From positions 62,001-126,000 of the forward strand of contig CAKUIM010000001.1 in assembly GCA_934660965.1 (NCBI GenBank): DNA of 64,000 nt, read 5' to 3'. This stretch comes from an uncultured Oscillospiraceae bacterium. Its GTDB lineage: Bacteria > Bacillota > Clostridia > Oscillospirales > Oscillospiraceae. The position numbers were made by a program, and so were the translations under genes. Positions 46,295 through 56,600 of the stretch are shown piece after piece (position 1 is the first letter of the stretch; every line of letters starts with the position of its first letter). The notes beneath the pieces are model-generated. The model was not told the origin of the DNA and made no database searches. It saw only the letters and a list, made by a program, of their open reading frames with translations.

Positions 46295-48076
46295 TCATCC
46301 TCCATAGCCCTTGGTCTGGCGCATCTGCTCGCTGAAATGCCGGAGATCCTCGGGACTGCTCATTGTTTTTTTCCGATATTCTTCCAGAATAATCTGTTTG
46401 CTGTCATTCAATGCCTGCTGGGCGGTGTGCAGGGGCTGCTCCTCCCGGGCGGCGGCGGAGACAAGCTCTGCTTCCTCTCCGGTGAGGGCGCCGTCCAGCG
46501 CGCCCAGGGACAGGCTCTTCCCCTCTTCCCAGCGCCGGCGCAGCAGGCTATACGCCTTCCAGAGCACCGGGGAGGAAAAGTGAGCCTCGGTGAGGTCGTC
46601 AAGCTGGCGGAAAAACTCGCCGTCGGCCAGCACCACCCGGATGAGCCCCGCCTCCGCCTGGGCGCTGCGCACATTGGTGAAGCGCAGGGTCCGGTCCCGG
46701 GGCTGGAGCTGGCGGGTGGGAGTGAGGTGCTCCCGCTCCTCCCTGCGGCGCTCCTCCCGGCCCCGCTTCTTCCGCAGGCGGGCCACCTCCTCCGCCATCA
46801 CCTGGGGCGAAATCTCCCCCAGCCGGGCGGCCCGGGCGCCGTAGATTTCCCGTTCTACGGGGCTGTCAAGTCCGGCGATGAGCTCCGCCGCCTCCTGTAA
46901 ATAGGCCGCGCGCTGCTCGTCCTCCTCCAGGCGGTACTTGCCCCGGACCTGGCCCAGGCGGTACTCCACCGAGTTCTCGCTGCGGTTCATCAGGCTCTCA
47001 AAGGCGGCAGCGCCGCAGTTTTTGATGTAGTCGTCAGCGTCCTGCTTGACAAGCTCGCCGCCCTCGGTGCGGCGGCGGGGCAGCTGGAGCACCTTGACCT
47101 CGATATCTGACCCCCGCAGCAGGGCAATGGCCCGCCCGGTGGCGTCCATCCCGGCGCTGTCGTTGTCGTAGCAGAGCACCAGCTGCCGGGTGTAGCGGCC
47201 GAGAATGCGCACATGCTCCTCGGTGAGGGCGGTGCCCATGGTGGCCACGGTATTGTCAAAGCCCGCCTGGTGCAGGGTGATGACGTCGATGTTGCCCTCC
47301 ACCAGGATGAAGTTGGGCCGCTTGGTATTTTTCGCGTAGTTGAGGCCGTAGAGGATGGAGCGCTTTTTGAAGATGGCCGTCTCCGGCGTATTGAGGTATT
47401 TGGGGGCGGAGTTGTCCATAACGCGGCTGGTAAAGCCGATCACGTCCCCCCGCACGTCGATCACCGGCAGCATCAGCCGGTTGCGGTATTTGTCGTAAAT
47501 GCCGCCGTTCTTCCCCGCCACCGCAAGGCCGGCCTCGACGAGCTCCCCCTTGCCGTAGCCCTTTTCGGCCATGGCGCGGATGAGGGTGTCCCAGGCATCC
47601 GGCGCGGCCCCAAGGCCGAATCGGGCGGAGAATTTCGGGGAAATGCGCCGCTTGTTGACGATATAATCCGCCACCGCCGCCCCCCGCGGATCGTCCAGCA
47701 TGGCGCGGTAGAACCGCGCAGCCTCCCGGTTGAGCTCCAGCACACGCTTCCGGCGCTCCCGGAGGTTCCGGTCGCCCCGGTCCTCCTCGGGCACCTCCAT
47801 GCCGGCGCGCTGGGCAAGGCGGCGCACCGCATCCGGGAAGGAGAGGTTTTCGATCTCCATCACAAAGCGGATGGCCCCGCCCCCCTTGCCGCAGCCGAAG
47901 CAGTGGAAGATCTGCTTTTCCTCATTGACGGAAAAGGAGGGTGTCTTTTCCCGGTGGAAGGGACACAGCCCCCAGTAATTGGCCCCCCGCTTGTTGAGAG
48001 TCACATAGGAGGATACCACGTCCACGATGCTCAGACGGCTGTTGAGCTCGTCCAAAAAGCTATCCGGTATTGACAT
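46295..48076 (-). CDS. dnaG: DNA primase
   Basis: 593 residues. An N-terminal zinc-binding domain (LCPFHREKTPSF, FHCFGCGKGG), the RNA polymerase core, a TOPRIM domain (FILVEGNIDVITLHQAGF, LCYDNDSAGMDAT) and a C-terminal helicase-binding helical region. It lays down RNA primers for replication. Start has GGGGTGAG upstream. Confidence 0.96.
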   Translation of the reverse strand: MSIPDSFLDELNSRLSIVDVVSSYVTLNKRGANYWGLCPFHREKTPSFSVNEEKQIFHCFGCGKGGGAIRFVMEIENLSFPDAVRRLAQRAGMEVPEEDRGDRNLRERRKRVLELNREAARFYRAMLDDPRGAAVADYIVNKRRISPKFSARFGLGAAPDAWDTLIRAMAEKGYGKGELVEAGLAVAGKNGGIYDKYRNRLMLPVIDVRGDVIGFTSRVMDNSAPKYLNTPETAIFKKRSILYGLNYAKNTKRPNFILVEGNIDVITLHQAGFDNTVATMGTALTEEHVRILGRYTRQLVLCYDNDSAGMDATGRAIALLRGSDIEVKVLQLPRRRTEGGELVKQDADDYIKNCGAAAFESLMNRSENSVEYRLGQVRGKYRLEEDEQRAAYLQEAAELIAGLDSPVEREIYGARAARLGEISPQVMAEEVARLRKKRGREERRREEREHLTPTRQLQPRDRTLRFTNVRSAQAEAGLIRVVLADGEFFRQLDDLTEAHFSSPVLWKAYSLLRRRWEEGKSLSLGALDGALTGEEAELVSAAAREEQPLHTAQQALNDSKQIILEEYRKKTMSSPEDLRHFSEQMRQTKGYGG

Positions 48077-48195
48077 GGCCTCACCCCCTGATTAACCGCC
48101 GGATCGCAAGGACGGGCGCGCCCTCCGGCGCTTTTCGCCCTGCAAATCGATGGTAGCCATTTTTCTGCGTTTTTATCACAAATGCGCCCCGCGCG

Positions 48196-48825
48196 TCAGG
48201 CCCGGAACTCTTCTCCCAGGCGGGCAAGCAGCGCGCCGCCGGCGGAGAGCTCCGTCATGCGCGCACAGAAGCCGTCAGTCCCTTCTAATGGCAGCAGGAC
48301 GGTGACGGTGATATCCGCGGCGTACTCCACGCCGTCCACCGCGCCGCCGCAGGCGGCGCAGGTCTGCTTCACCCGATCGAGCAGGCTGTACGGGCACGTC
48401 ACCGTCAGACGCTCCCACCGGCGCACCCGGGCAATGCCCGCGGCGGTCAGGGCGTCCTTGGCAGCCTGGGTATAGGCCCGCACCAGCCCCCCGGCGCCCA
48501 GCAGCACCCCGCCGAAATAGCGCGTCACCACACAGCACGCATTGGTGACGCCCTCCTTCTGGAATACGGAGAGCATGGGCTGTCCGGCGGTGCCCTGGGG
48601 CTCGCCGTCGTCGCTGTAGCGCACTGCGCCGCCCCGGATGAGATAGCACCAGCAGTTGTGCCGGGCGTCGTAATGCTTCTTTTTGATCTGTTCGATAAAG
48701 GCCCGGGCCTCTTCTTCGCTGGAAACGGGCTCCACCCGGCCGATGAAGGTGGAGCGCTTCTCCACAAGCTCGGCCGCTCCCGGCCCGGCGGGCACCAGGT
48801 ATCCGCCCTGCTGCGCCCCGCTCAC
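48196..48825 (-). CDS. YigZ/IMPACT family protein
   Basis: 209 residues. The N-terminal UPF0029 part shows FIGRVEPVSSEEEARAFI, DARHNCWCYLI, DDGEPQGTAGQPML and VTRYFGGVLLGAGGLVRAY, all typical; the C-terminal half is a ferredoxin-like domain. Members are thought to help in translation-related stress, but the role is not settled. It overlaps the dgt stop by 4 bases. Confidence 0.88.
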   Translation of the reverse strand: MSGAQQGGYLVPAGPGAAELVEKRSTFIGRVEPVSSEEEARAFIEQIKKKHYDARHNCWCYLIRGGAVRYSDDGEPQGTAGQPMLSVFQKEGVTNACCVVTRYFGGVLLGAGGLVRAYTQAAKDALTAAGIARVRRWERLTVTCPYSLLDRVKQTCAACGGAVDGVEYAADITVTVLLPLEGTDGFCARMTELSAGGALLARLGEEFRA

Positions 48826-49832
48826 TTCACCCTCCAGCTCATGGGGATGAAGAGGTTGCTGAACAACTCCACCGCGAAGGTGTCGGTCATCCCGGCGATG
48901 TAATCTGTCACCGCCCGCTGCGCCCCCTCCCGCACCAGGATGTCCTGGTACTCGCCGGGGAGCTTGTCCGTATGCTTCATGTAGTAGTCGAAGAGCAGGC
49001 AGATCATGTCCTCCGCCTTGCCCTCCTCCCCCTTGGCAAGGGGATTGAAGTAGACCGACTCGAACATGAAGACCTTAAGGGCCTCCATAGCCCGGGCCAC
49101 CGGCTCGGACTGGCGGATGGCGTCCCCCTCGGCGCTCTCCCGGATGATGTCCATGGTCAGCGTCTCGATACGCTCGCCGTGGGTGTAGCCCAGCACCTGG
49201 GAGATGTCCGCCGGGATGTCGGTTGGGAAGATAATGCCGCCGCGCATGGCGTCGTCGATGTCGTGGTTGATGTAGGCAATTTTGTCCGCAAAGCGCACCA
49301 GCTGGCCCTCCAGGGTCTCTGCCGGCTCGCCGGTGGTGTGGCAGAGGATGCCCCGGCGCACCTCGTAGCACAGATTGAGGCCGTCCCCGTCGTTCTCCAG
49401 CCGGTCCACCACCCGCAGCGACTGCTCGTAGTGGCGGAAGCCCCCGTCCACCACCCGGCTCAGGGCCCGCTCTCCGGCGTGGCCGAAGGGGGTGTGGCCC
49501 AGGTCGTGACCCAGGGCGGCAGCCTCGGTGAGGTCCTCATTGAGGCGCAGGGCCCGCGCCATCACCCGGGCGATACGCGCCACCTCCAAGGTGTGGGTCA
49601 TGCGGGTACGGTAGTGGTCGCCCTCGGGCTGGAGAAACACCTGGGTCTTGTGCTTCAAGCGCCGGAAGGACTTGCAGTGGATGACCCGGTCGGCGTCCCG
49701 CTGAAAGCAGGTACGCATGGGGCAGGGCGGAATGTCCGCCAGCCGCCCGCGGCTCTCCGCAGACAGGCAGGCCCGGGGAGAGAGCGTCTCCCGTTCGAGC
49801 TGCTCGGTGGTCTGGCGAATGTTCATCTGCAT
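48822..49832 (-). CDS. dGTPase-like HD-domain protein
   Basis: 336 residues. The HD metal site is spread over HKTQVFLQPEGDHYRTRMTH, EVARIARVMARALRLNEDL and LGHDLGHTPFGHAGE. Members hydrolyse dNTPs to the nucleoside and triphosphate, controlling the dNTP pool. It is of the shorter dgt-like type seen in Firmicutes. First gene of a two-gene operon with the YigZ-type gene. Confidence 0.9.
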   Translation of the reverse strand: MQMNIRQTTEQLERETLSPRACLSAESRGRLADIPPCPMRTCFQRDADRVIHCKSFRRLKHKTQVFLQPEGDHYRTRMTHTLEVARIARVMARALRLNEDLTEAAALGHDLGHTPFGHAGERALSRVVDGGFRHYEQSLRVVDRLENDGDGLNLCYEVRRGILCHTTGEPAETLEGQLVRFADKIAYINHDIDDAMRGGIIFPTDIPADISQVLGYTHGERIETLTMDIIRESAEGDAIRQSEPVARAMEALKVFMFESVYFNPLAKGEEGKAEDMICLLFDYYMKHTDKLPGEYQDILVREGAQRAVTDYIAGMTDTFAVELFSNLFIPMSWRVK

Positions 49833-49945
49833 GCCCCCTTTTCCAGTTTTACGGACTAATCTTTTATACTCCGTCCCCGGCGCAAAACCCTCTTTTTCTT
49901 CCCATTGTTTTTATTTTATTCATTTTTTCGGCGCGGCGAAAAAAC

Positions 49946-49973
49946 GCGGCCCGGCGCATAAGCGCCGGGCCGC
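49946..49973 (-). terminator. Terminator of the MFS transporter gene
   Basis: A perfect 12-bp stem (GCGGCCCGGCGC and complement) with loop ATAA; the minus strand continues with TTTTTT. Confidence 0.9.
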
Positions 49974-49987
49974 TGGCCGGATCGGGC

Positions 49988-51262
49988 TTACAGGTCCTGA
50001 TTGTAAATGGCCGCCACGCTCTTCCGTCCGCGGAACATAAAGAAGTATGCCGCAAGGATGGACAGGGAGTTGAGCAGGATGATGACCGGCCGCTCCGGCA
50101 TGACCTCCCCGAGAATGCCCGCCGTGAAGGAGCCGCAGATACCCCCCAGAGAGCAGAGCATGGTGAAGGTGCCGTTGAACCGGGCCCGCTTGGTGTCCGG
50201 GATATAGGACTGGGTGGCCGAAATGCGGATGTTGTAGCTGGTCACGCCCAAAATGCCCACTATAAAGTAGGAAACGGCCATCAGGGGGATGGGCAGATAA
50301 AGGGTGCCGGCATCCAGCACGGCGATGGTCACATACACCACCATGGCGATGGCAAACTTCTTCTCGGTGGGGAAATGCACCTTGTAGTGGATGAAGCCCC
50401 CGATAAACCGCCCCACCACCGACGCGTTGGAAACGATGGTGTAGAGGGTCACCGCCGCCACCGGCCAGGCGGCGTAGAGGGCGGCGTGGTTGCGGAAGAA
50501 GGGCAGCTGAAGGCTTCCGCCGCCGCTTCCGGAGAAGTTTGACACCACAAAGTAGGCCGTGATGACAAGCAGGCCCTTCTCCCCGGCGATGTAGGATACG
50601 CCCTCCTTGAAGTCCCGGCGGAAGCGGGCGATGGTGCCCAGGCCGTCCGCCGGCGGGGCCTTGTCCATATGGGTCTCCTGGTAGCGGATGGTGCGCTCAA
50701 AGCTGGCCGCGGTGAAGAAGCACAGGGCGTTGAAGGCGAACAGCGGCGCCACCGACCCCAGACGGTCGTACACCAGGGCGGCGATGGGGGTGGTCATGGC
50801 CGCGATGGGCCAGAGCATACTGGATACGGAGTAGGCCTTGGTGTAGTTGCCCTCGGTGATGAGGTTGGGGTAGAAGCTGTCATAGGCCACCACATAGACG
50901 CCGTCGATGGCCCCGATGATAAGCGTTCCCACCAGCAGCAGCGGGTAGTTGAACCACCCGGTACGCAATATAAGAAACAATGCCAGGAAAATGCCGGAGG
51001 ACAGAAAATCCAGGCGGTAGATCACCTTTTTCCGGCTCATCCGGTCCAGGTACGGCCCCGCCAGCAGCGGGCATACCAGCATGGGAAGCTGAAAGCAGAT
51101 GTTGAAAAGGGCATATAAAAAGGTAGACCCGGTATGGTCCAGCACCATGATGCTGATGGCAAAGCCGGACAGCGTCCCGCCCACCATGGACACCACGCTT
51201 CCCAGGGTGATGATGGTAAAATCCCGGGTCCACAGCCCTTGCTGCGGTTTATTCTCGTCCAT
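49988..51262 (-). CDS. Major facilitator superfamily transporter
   Basis: 424 residues from the ATG at 51262 (AAAGGAG 4-5 bases upstream). About twelve hydrophobic segments with a central basic loop; LAGPYLDRMSRKKVIYRLDF matches the MFS loop 2-3 signature (G...D...R.). It resembles the macrolide-efflux-like (MefA/enterobactin exporter S-type) MFS group, but the substrate is unknown. Confidence 0.85.
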   Translation of the reverse strand: MDENKPQQGLWTRDFTIITLGSVVSMVGGTLSGFAISIMVLDHTGSTFLYALFNICFQLPMLVCPLLAGPYLDRMSRKKVIYRLDFLSSGIFLALFLILRTGWFNYPLLLVGTLIIGAIDGVYVVAYDSFYPNLITEGNYTKAYSVSSMLWPIAAMTTPIAALVYDRLGSVAPLFAFNALCFFTAASFERTIRYQETHMDKAPPADGLGTIARFRRDFKEGVSYIAGEKGLLVITAYFVVSNFSGSGGGSLQLPFFRNHAALYAAWPVAAVTLYTIVSNASVVGRFIGGFIHYKVHFPTEKKFAIAMVVYVTIAVLDAGTLYLPIPLMAVSYFIVGILGVTSYNIRISATQSYIPDTKRARFNGTFTMLCSLGGICGSFTAGILGEVMPERPVIILLNSLSILAAYFFMFRGRKSVAAIYNQDL

Positions 51263-51351
51263 AGAGCTCCTTTCTCTCTCTTTCATTCCTCAAAAAAACA
51301 TTCCTCGAAAATCCCTGCACCGGCTCCTCTCTCTCCCCGGCGCGGGGCGCT

Positions 51352-52641
51352 TTAATCCTCCCAGTCCTCCCGGGGCGGGGCCCAGCCCTCCACCATGCTC
51401 CCCAGCTGGCCGATGGTCTTGGGGGTACATACGGCGGTGACGTCGATGGTCGCGCCATACTCCACGTTCTCCACCCTGGCGCTCTGGTAGAGCATATCAA
51501 GCAGCCCGCCCTTCTCGTAGGGCAGGTGGATGGTCACCCGGCGCACCCCGGCGTCCAGCCGCCGCTCCATGGCGGCAAGCAGCTTGGGAAGGCCCGCGCC
51601 GGTCTTGGCGGAGATGCACACGATGTCCTCCCCGTGGGGCAGGATCTCGCCGGCAAGGCGGTCGCACTTATTGAACACCTCCAGCCGGGGGGTCTGGGCG
51701 GCTCCCAGCTCTTCAATGAGGCTGTCCACCACCTGGGCCTGGTCCTGCCAGTTGGGGTCGGATGCGTCGATGACGTGGATGAGAAGGTCTGCGTAGCTCA
51801 GCTCCTCCAGGGTGGCCTTGAAGGCGTCCACCAGCTGGTGGGGCAGCTTTTCGATAAAGCCCACCGTGTCGGACAAAAGCACCGTGCAGGTGTCCGACAC
51901 CGCAAGGGTGCGGGTGGTGGTGTCCAGGGTGTCGAACAGCCGGTCGTTTGCGGGGATGTCCGCCCCGGTGAGGGCGTTTAGCAGGGTAGATTTGCCCGCG
52001 TTGGTGTAACCCACAATGGCGGCCACCGGCACCTCGTTCTTCTCCCGGCGCTGCCGCTGGGTGCCCCGCACCCGGCGCACGTCCTCCAGCTCCTCCTGGA
52101 GCTTTGCAATCTTGCGGTGGATGTGCCGCCGGTCGCTCTCCAGCTGGGTCTCGCCGGGGCCGCGGGTGCCGATGGCGCCCTCCTGCCGCTCCAGGTGCTT
52201 CCACATGCCGGTCAGCCGGGGCAGCAGATACTGATACTGGGCCAGGGCCACCTGAAGGCGGCCCTCACTGGTCCGGGCCCGCTTGGCAAAGATGTCCAGA
52301 ATGAGCCCCGCCCGGTCCATCACGCCCACGCCCAGCTCTTCGCTGAGCACCCGCTGCTGGGACGGGGACAGGGGGTTATCAAAAATCACCAGGTCCGCCC
52401 CCAGGGAGCGCACCAGCTCCCGGACCTCCTCCAGCTTGCCCTCGCCGATAAAGGTGCGGCTCTCGGGGCTCTGGCGGTTTTGCAGCACCGTGCCAAGGCA
52501 GGTGCCGCCGGCGGTGTCCAGCAGGGCGGCAAGCTCCTCCAGCGAGCGCTCGCTGGCGTTCTCCTCCCGGCTCAGATTGGGCGCGCTCACCCCCACAAGG
52601 ATGGCGCGGTTAATTGTCTTTGGCGTATTCTCGTCGAACAT
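51352..52641 (-). CDS. hflX: Ribosome-associated GTPase HflX
   Basis: 429 residues. N-terminal HflX domain (GGTCLGTVLQNRQSPESRTF, IGEGKLEE), coiled coil with TRGPGETQLESDRR, then the GTPase core: G1 GYTNAGKSTLLN, G3 DTVGFIEKLPH, G4 NKCD. HflX splits stalled 70S ribosomes. The C-terminal domain is short, as usual in Firmicutes. Confidence 0.95.
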   Translation of the reverse strand: MFDENTPKTINRAILVGVSAPNLSREENASERSLEELAALLDTAGGTCLGTVLQNRQSPESRTFIGEGKLEEVRELVRSLGADLVIFDNPLSPSQQRVLSEELGVGVMDRAGLILDIFAKRARTSEGRLQVALAQYQYLLPRLTGMWKHLERQEGAIGTRGPGETQLESDRRHIHRKIAKLQEELEDVRRVRGTQRQRREKNEVPVAAIVGYTNAGKSTLLNALTGADIPANDRLFDTLDTTTRTLAVSDTCTVLLSDTVGFIEKLPHQLVDAFKATLEELSYADLLIHVIDASDPNWQDQAQVVDSLIEELGAAQTPRLEVFNKCDRLAGEILPHGEDIVCISAKTGAGLPKLLAAMERRLDAGVRRVTIHLPYEKGGLLDMLYQSARVENVEYGATIDVTAVCTPKTIGQLGSMVEGWAPPREDWED

Positions 52642-52697
52642 GAATCCTCCATACCCCTGCGGCGCAGGGGGCCTCTTTCGTCCTTAAGTCCCGGGCG

Positions 52698-53207
52698 TCA
52701 CTCCCCGTCCGGGACCTGTTCCAATACCTCTATGATCTCTCCGAAGTACATATAGTGGTAGTCCCCGTCGTACCAGCGCTGCCGCACGTCCTCCGGGATG
52801 GCCTCGCCGGAGAGTCTCTGGACGTACCGCTTGCGGCACACCAGGACAAGCTCCGCCTGCTGAAAATAGGGAGCGTTCCCCGCCCCGGCCGCCACGGTGA
52901 AGCCGCACGCCTTGACCTTGTCGATGTCCCGGCCGCTCTTGGCGCCGCACAGGGCAAGCTCCTTCCGGTAGTCCTCCGGGAAGAAGCAGAGGGTAAAATA
53001 GTCGCTCTGATCCACAAATTCCTTGGTATACCGCTGGGGCCGGATATAGATGGTGGCCATGGGCACGCCCCACAGCTCCCCCACCGCGCCCCAGGAGGCA
53101 GTCATAGTGTTGCAGCGCTCCGGCGTACCGGCGGTGATGAGCATCCAGCGCTCTGCGATGTCGGACACGGCAATGCGCAGGTCCTTGGGGTCGATGTTCC
53201 GATACAT
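52698..53207 (-). CDS. Flavin reductase-like FMN-binding protein
   Basis: 169 residues from the ATG at 53207 (AGGAGG site). The split-barrel flavin reductase fold: WMLITAGTPERCNTMTASWG, TIYIRPQRYTKEFVDQSDYF and TLCFFPEDYRKEL, typical of the short clostridial members that bind FMN. The physiological partner is unknown. Confidence 0.87.
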   Translation of the reverse strand: MYRNIDPKDLRIAVSDIAERWMLITAGTPERCNTMTASWGAVGELWGVPMATIYIRPQRYTKEFVDQSDYFTLCFFPEDYRKELALCGAKSGRDIDKVKACGFTVAAGAGNAPYFQQAELVLVCRKRYVQRLSGEAIPEDVRQRWYDGDYHYMYFGEIIEVLEQVPDGE

Positions 53208-53316
53208 TTCAATCTCCTCCTGACATGCCACCGCCTGACGGGCGATGGTGAAAATCCATCATAGCATATGCGCGCGCCGCCGCCTGACCGGGCCGAAAAC
53301 GGGCGAAAGGATAAAA

Positions 53317-53345
53317 AAAGCCCATGTCAAAAAGACATGGGCTTT
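53317..53345 (-). terminator. Terminator of rpmE
   Basis: AAAGCCCATGTC-AAAAA-GACATGGGCTTT, a perfect 12-bp stem; the minus strand continues with a T-run. Confidence 0.92.
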
Positions 53346-53359
53346 CAAAAAGACCAGGT

Positions 53360-53560
53360 TTAATCCAAGCCGAACTTCTTCTTGAAGCGGCTGACACGTC
53401 CGCCGGTGTCGACCACCTTCTGCTTGCCGGTGTAGAAGGGGTGACATTTGGAGCAGACTTCCACCTTAATATCCTTTTTGGTCGAGCCAGTCTCGATGAC
53501 GTTGCCGCAGGCGCACGTAATGGTGGTCTGCTGATAGTTGGGATGGATGCCTTCCTTCAT
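53360..53560 (-). CDS. rpmE: 50S ribosomal protein L31, zinc type
   Basis: 66 residues from the ATG at 53560. MKEGIHPNYQQTTITCACG and VEVCSKCHPFYTGKQKVVD are typical; the Cys (CACG, CSKC) mark it as the zinc-binding C+ form. It has its own promoter and terminator. Confidence 0.97.
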   Translation of the reverse strand: MKEGIHPNYQQTTITCACGNVIETGSTKKDIKVEVCSKCHPFYTGKQKVVDTGGRVSRFKKKFGLD

Positions 53561-53629
53561 GGGATTCACCTCTTTCTCTCGGAATTATGCACAGGGACCC
53601 CGCAAATGTCCCTTGTAAACGCAAAACGT

Positions 53630-53658
53630 ATCTTATCATGCCGCCGGGCAAAATGCAA
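53630..53658 (-). promoter_or_regulatory. Sigma-A promoter of rpmE
   Basis: On the minus strand TTGCAT (53658-53653), 17 bases, then TAAGAT (53635-53630). Confidence 0.7.
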
Positions 53659-53683
53659 TAGTTTTTTCAAACTTTTTGCATCA

Positions 53684-56600
53684 TCACCACTCTACGGCCT
53701 GTCCCAGGGCGAAAAACCACAGAATCCGCCGTCCCACGGCAAGGCCGGTGGTCTCCGCAAGGGCCCGGGAATAGGCCTCCAGCTGAGGGCGGTAGTGCTC
53801 GGCGCGCTGCGCTACCGTGTCGGCGGTAACGCGGTCGGTCTTGAAGTCCACCACCGTGACGGTGCCGTCCGCCTCCCGGAAGAAGCAGTCCACCACACCC
53901 TGAAGCAGCAGCTCCTCCCCTGCGGCCGCCTGGGGGTAATAGTCCGACGCGGGCACCAGAAGGGAGAATTTATATTCCCGCTCCAGCATCTGCGCCTGCC
54001 GCAGCCGCTGCCCCAGGGGGGATGCGAAGAGGGCGGCGATGGCGTCTATGTCCACCGCTTCCCCCTGGGCAGGGGTGATAAACTGCCCGGCCACCAGCCG
54101 GGTGATCTCTTCCTCGATACCCTCCGGGGTGCCGGCCTTGGCGTAGTCAAGGTACTGCATGGCCATATGCAGGGCTGTCCCCCGCTCGGCGGCGGTGAGA
54201 GGGCGCTCCCCCTCAAAAACAGGCCTGCGCAGCTGCCTCTCCCTCCGGGGGCGCAGCAGGGCCTGGGCATCCTGGGCGGCCTCCTCGTCCTTCTCCCGGC
54301 CCTTGAGCTGGGTGGCGGTGAGCTTGGATGGCATGTCCACGCTCCCGGCGTAGGGGTAGCACCAGCGGTAGCGCGCCAGAAGCGTCTCACAGCGCGTCTC
54401 GTCCCCGCTCTGCGCCGCCTCCTGGGTCGGCTGCTGCTCCGGGCGGGGGGCCTCCCGATAGTCCCCGGCGGGGAGCAGCGCCATGTCCCACCGGGGCCCA
54501 AGCTGGGCCGGGATGGGGGCGCGGTCGCAGGCAAGGCCGTCCCACAGGGGGGCGCTCTCCGGCCGGCACAGGGCGCATTGCAGCACCCAGGCGGCCATGG
54601 AGCGGGCGGTCATCACCTGCCGGGGGGGCGGCGGGCACTGGGCTGCGGCGGCAAGGGCCTCCAGGCTCTCCCCGCTGCCCCCGGCGTTCACCGCCGCAAA
54701 CAGAATGAGCTTCTGCTCCGCCCGGGTCATGGCCACATACAGCAGCCGCAGCTCCTCGGCCCGCAGCTGCCGGCGCAGGCGCATGGCCACCGCGTCCCGG
54801 GCGATGGTGGAGTAGCGCAGCAGCCGCGCGCGGTCGGTGTGCCGTGGGCCAAGGCCCAGCTTCTCGTGGAAGAGGATGGTCTGCCGGGCATCCCCCTCGT
54901 TGAACTGCCGCTCCAGGCCGCACAACAGCACCACCGGGAATTCCAGCCCCTTGGAGCGATGGATGGACAGAATCCGCACCCCGCTGCCGCCGCCGGGCTG
55001 CACCGGTGGGTTCACGCCGGTATCGATCATGCGGGCAATGTGGCGCAGGAAGCCGAACAGCCCCCGGTGCCCTGCCGTTTCAAAGCGGCAGGCCGCGTCG
55101 TAGAGGGCCAGCAGGTTGCGCCGGCGGCGCTGCCCGTCGGGCATGGCGGAAAAGGCCGCCAGAAGGTCGGTGCGCTCGTATAGCCGCCACAGCAGCCGCT
55201 GGCAGCTCTCTTCGGCGCTCTCCTCCCGCAGCTGCGTGAGCAGTGCGAGAAAGGCAGCGCATTTCTCATCCCCCCGCCCGGCAGCCGCCGTCAGGCAGTC
55301 ATAGAGCGCCCCGCCGCTCTCCCCGCGCAGCAGCGCCAGGTCGTCGGGGGTGAAATCCGCCGCCGGCGAGCGCAGCACAGACAGCAGCGGCACGTCCTGC
55401 CGGGGATTGTCGATGATTTGCAGGTAGGACAGGGCCACTGACACCTCGGTAGTGCCGAAAAAGTCGCCGCTGTCCTCCGCCTGCCAGGGGATGCCCGCCT
55501 CGGAGAGGGCCCGGGTGTACGTCTCCTGCACCGGCCCCGGGGAGCGCAGCAAAATGACGATGTCCCCCGGCTCCAAGGGCCGCTCCCCCACGGTAAGGCC
55601 TTCCCCCAGCAGCCGCTTGATGCGCGCCGCCGCCGCCCGGGCCTCTATTAGGTCCTTATCCGGACCCGCCCCGTCCTCCTCCTCGGGCAGGTCGGACAAA
55701 TCCACGCAGTTGAGCTCCGCGCGGCAGCGCTCGTCGGGCGGGAAATCCGTCCGGCCGGGGCGCAGGGCCTCCCGGTCGGTGTAGTCAAGCTCCCCAGCGG
55801 CGCGGGTCATCAGGTTGCGGAAGAGGAAGTTTGTAGCCTCCAGCACCTCCGGGCGGGAGCGGAAATTCTCGCTTAGCAGCACCGTTCGCCCCTGCCCGGG
55901 CAAGGCCTTCTCCTGGGGGGCAAAGCGGCTGTATTTCTCCAGGAAAATCCCGGGGTCTGCCAGGCGGAAGCGGTAGATGGACTGCTTCACGTCCCCCACC
56001 ATGAAGAGGTTCCCCCGGGCGGAGAGGGCGTCGAAGATCACATTCTGCACGGCGTTGGTGTCCTGGTACTCGTCCACCATGATCTCCCGGTAGCGCGCGC
56101 CCCACTCGGCCGCCAGGGCGGTGGGAACGCCGTCGGGGCCGGAGAGCAGCCGGGCAGTGAGGTGCTCGCCGTCGGAAAAGTCGATGACCCGCCGCCGGCG
56201 CTTGAGCGCGTCCAGCTCCCGTCCGTACTCCCCGGTGACGGCCAGCAGCGTCTCCATGGCGGGGGCCACCGCGCGCAGATCGTCCATGGCCTGGGCCGCC
56301 GTGGGGGCAAAGGCGTCGGCGAGCTTGGCGGTCTGGCGCTTGCACAGGTCCCGCAGGGCCCGGGCCCGGCCCTTGAGCCCCCCGTCTCCCCCCCGCTTGG
56401 CCCCCAGGCGGGTGAACTCCACCGGCAGGCACGCGCGCACCGCGTCCCAGCCCTGGGCAGCCGCCGTCTCCAGCGCCCGCAGCTGTCCCACCGCCCCCTG
56501 AAGGGAGGGGGCGAAGTTTGCATAGAGAATTTCGTCGAAGCCAAGCTCGTCCAATAGCTCGGTGAGCTTTTCCCGCCAGTAGGCGGCAAGCTCCCCGGCG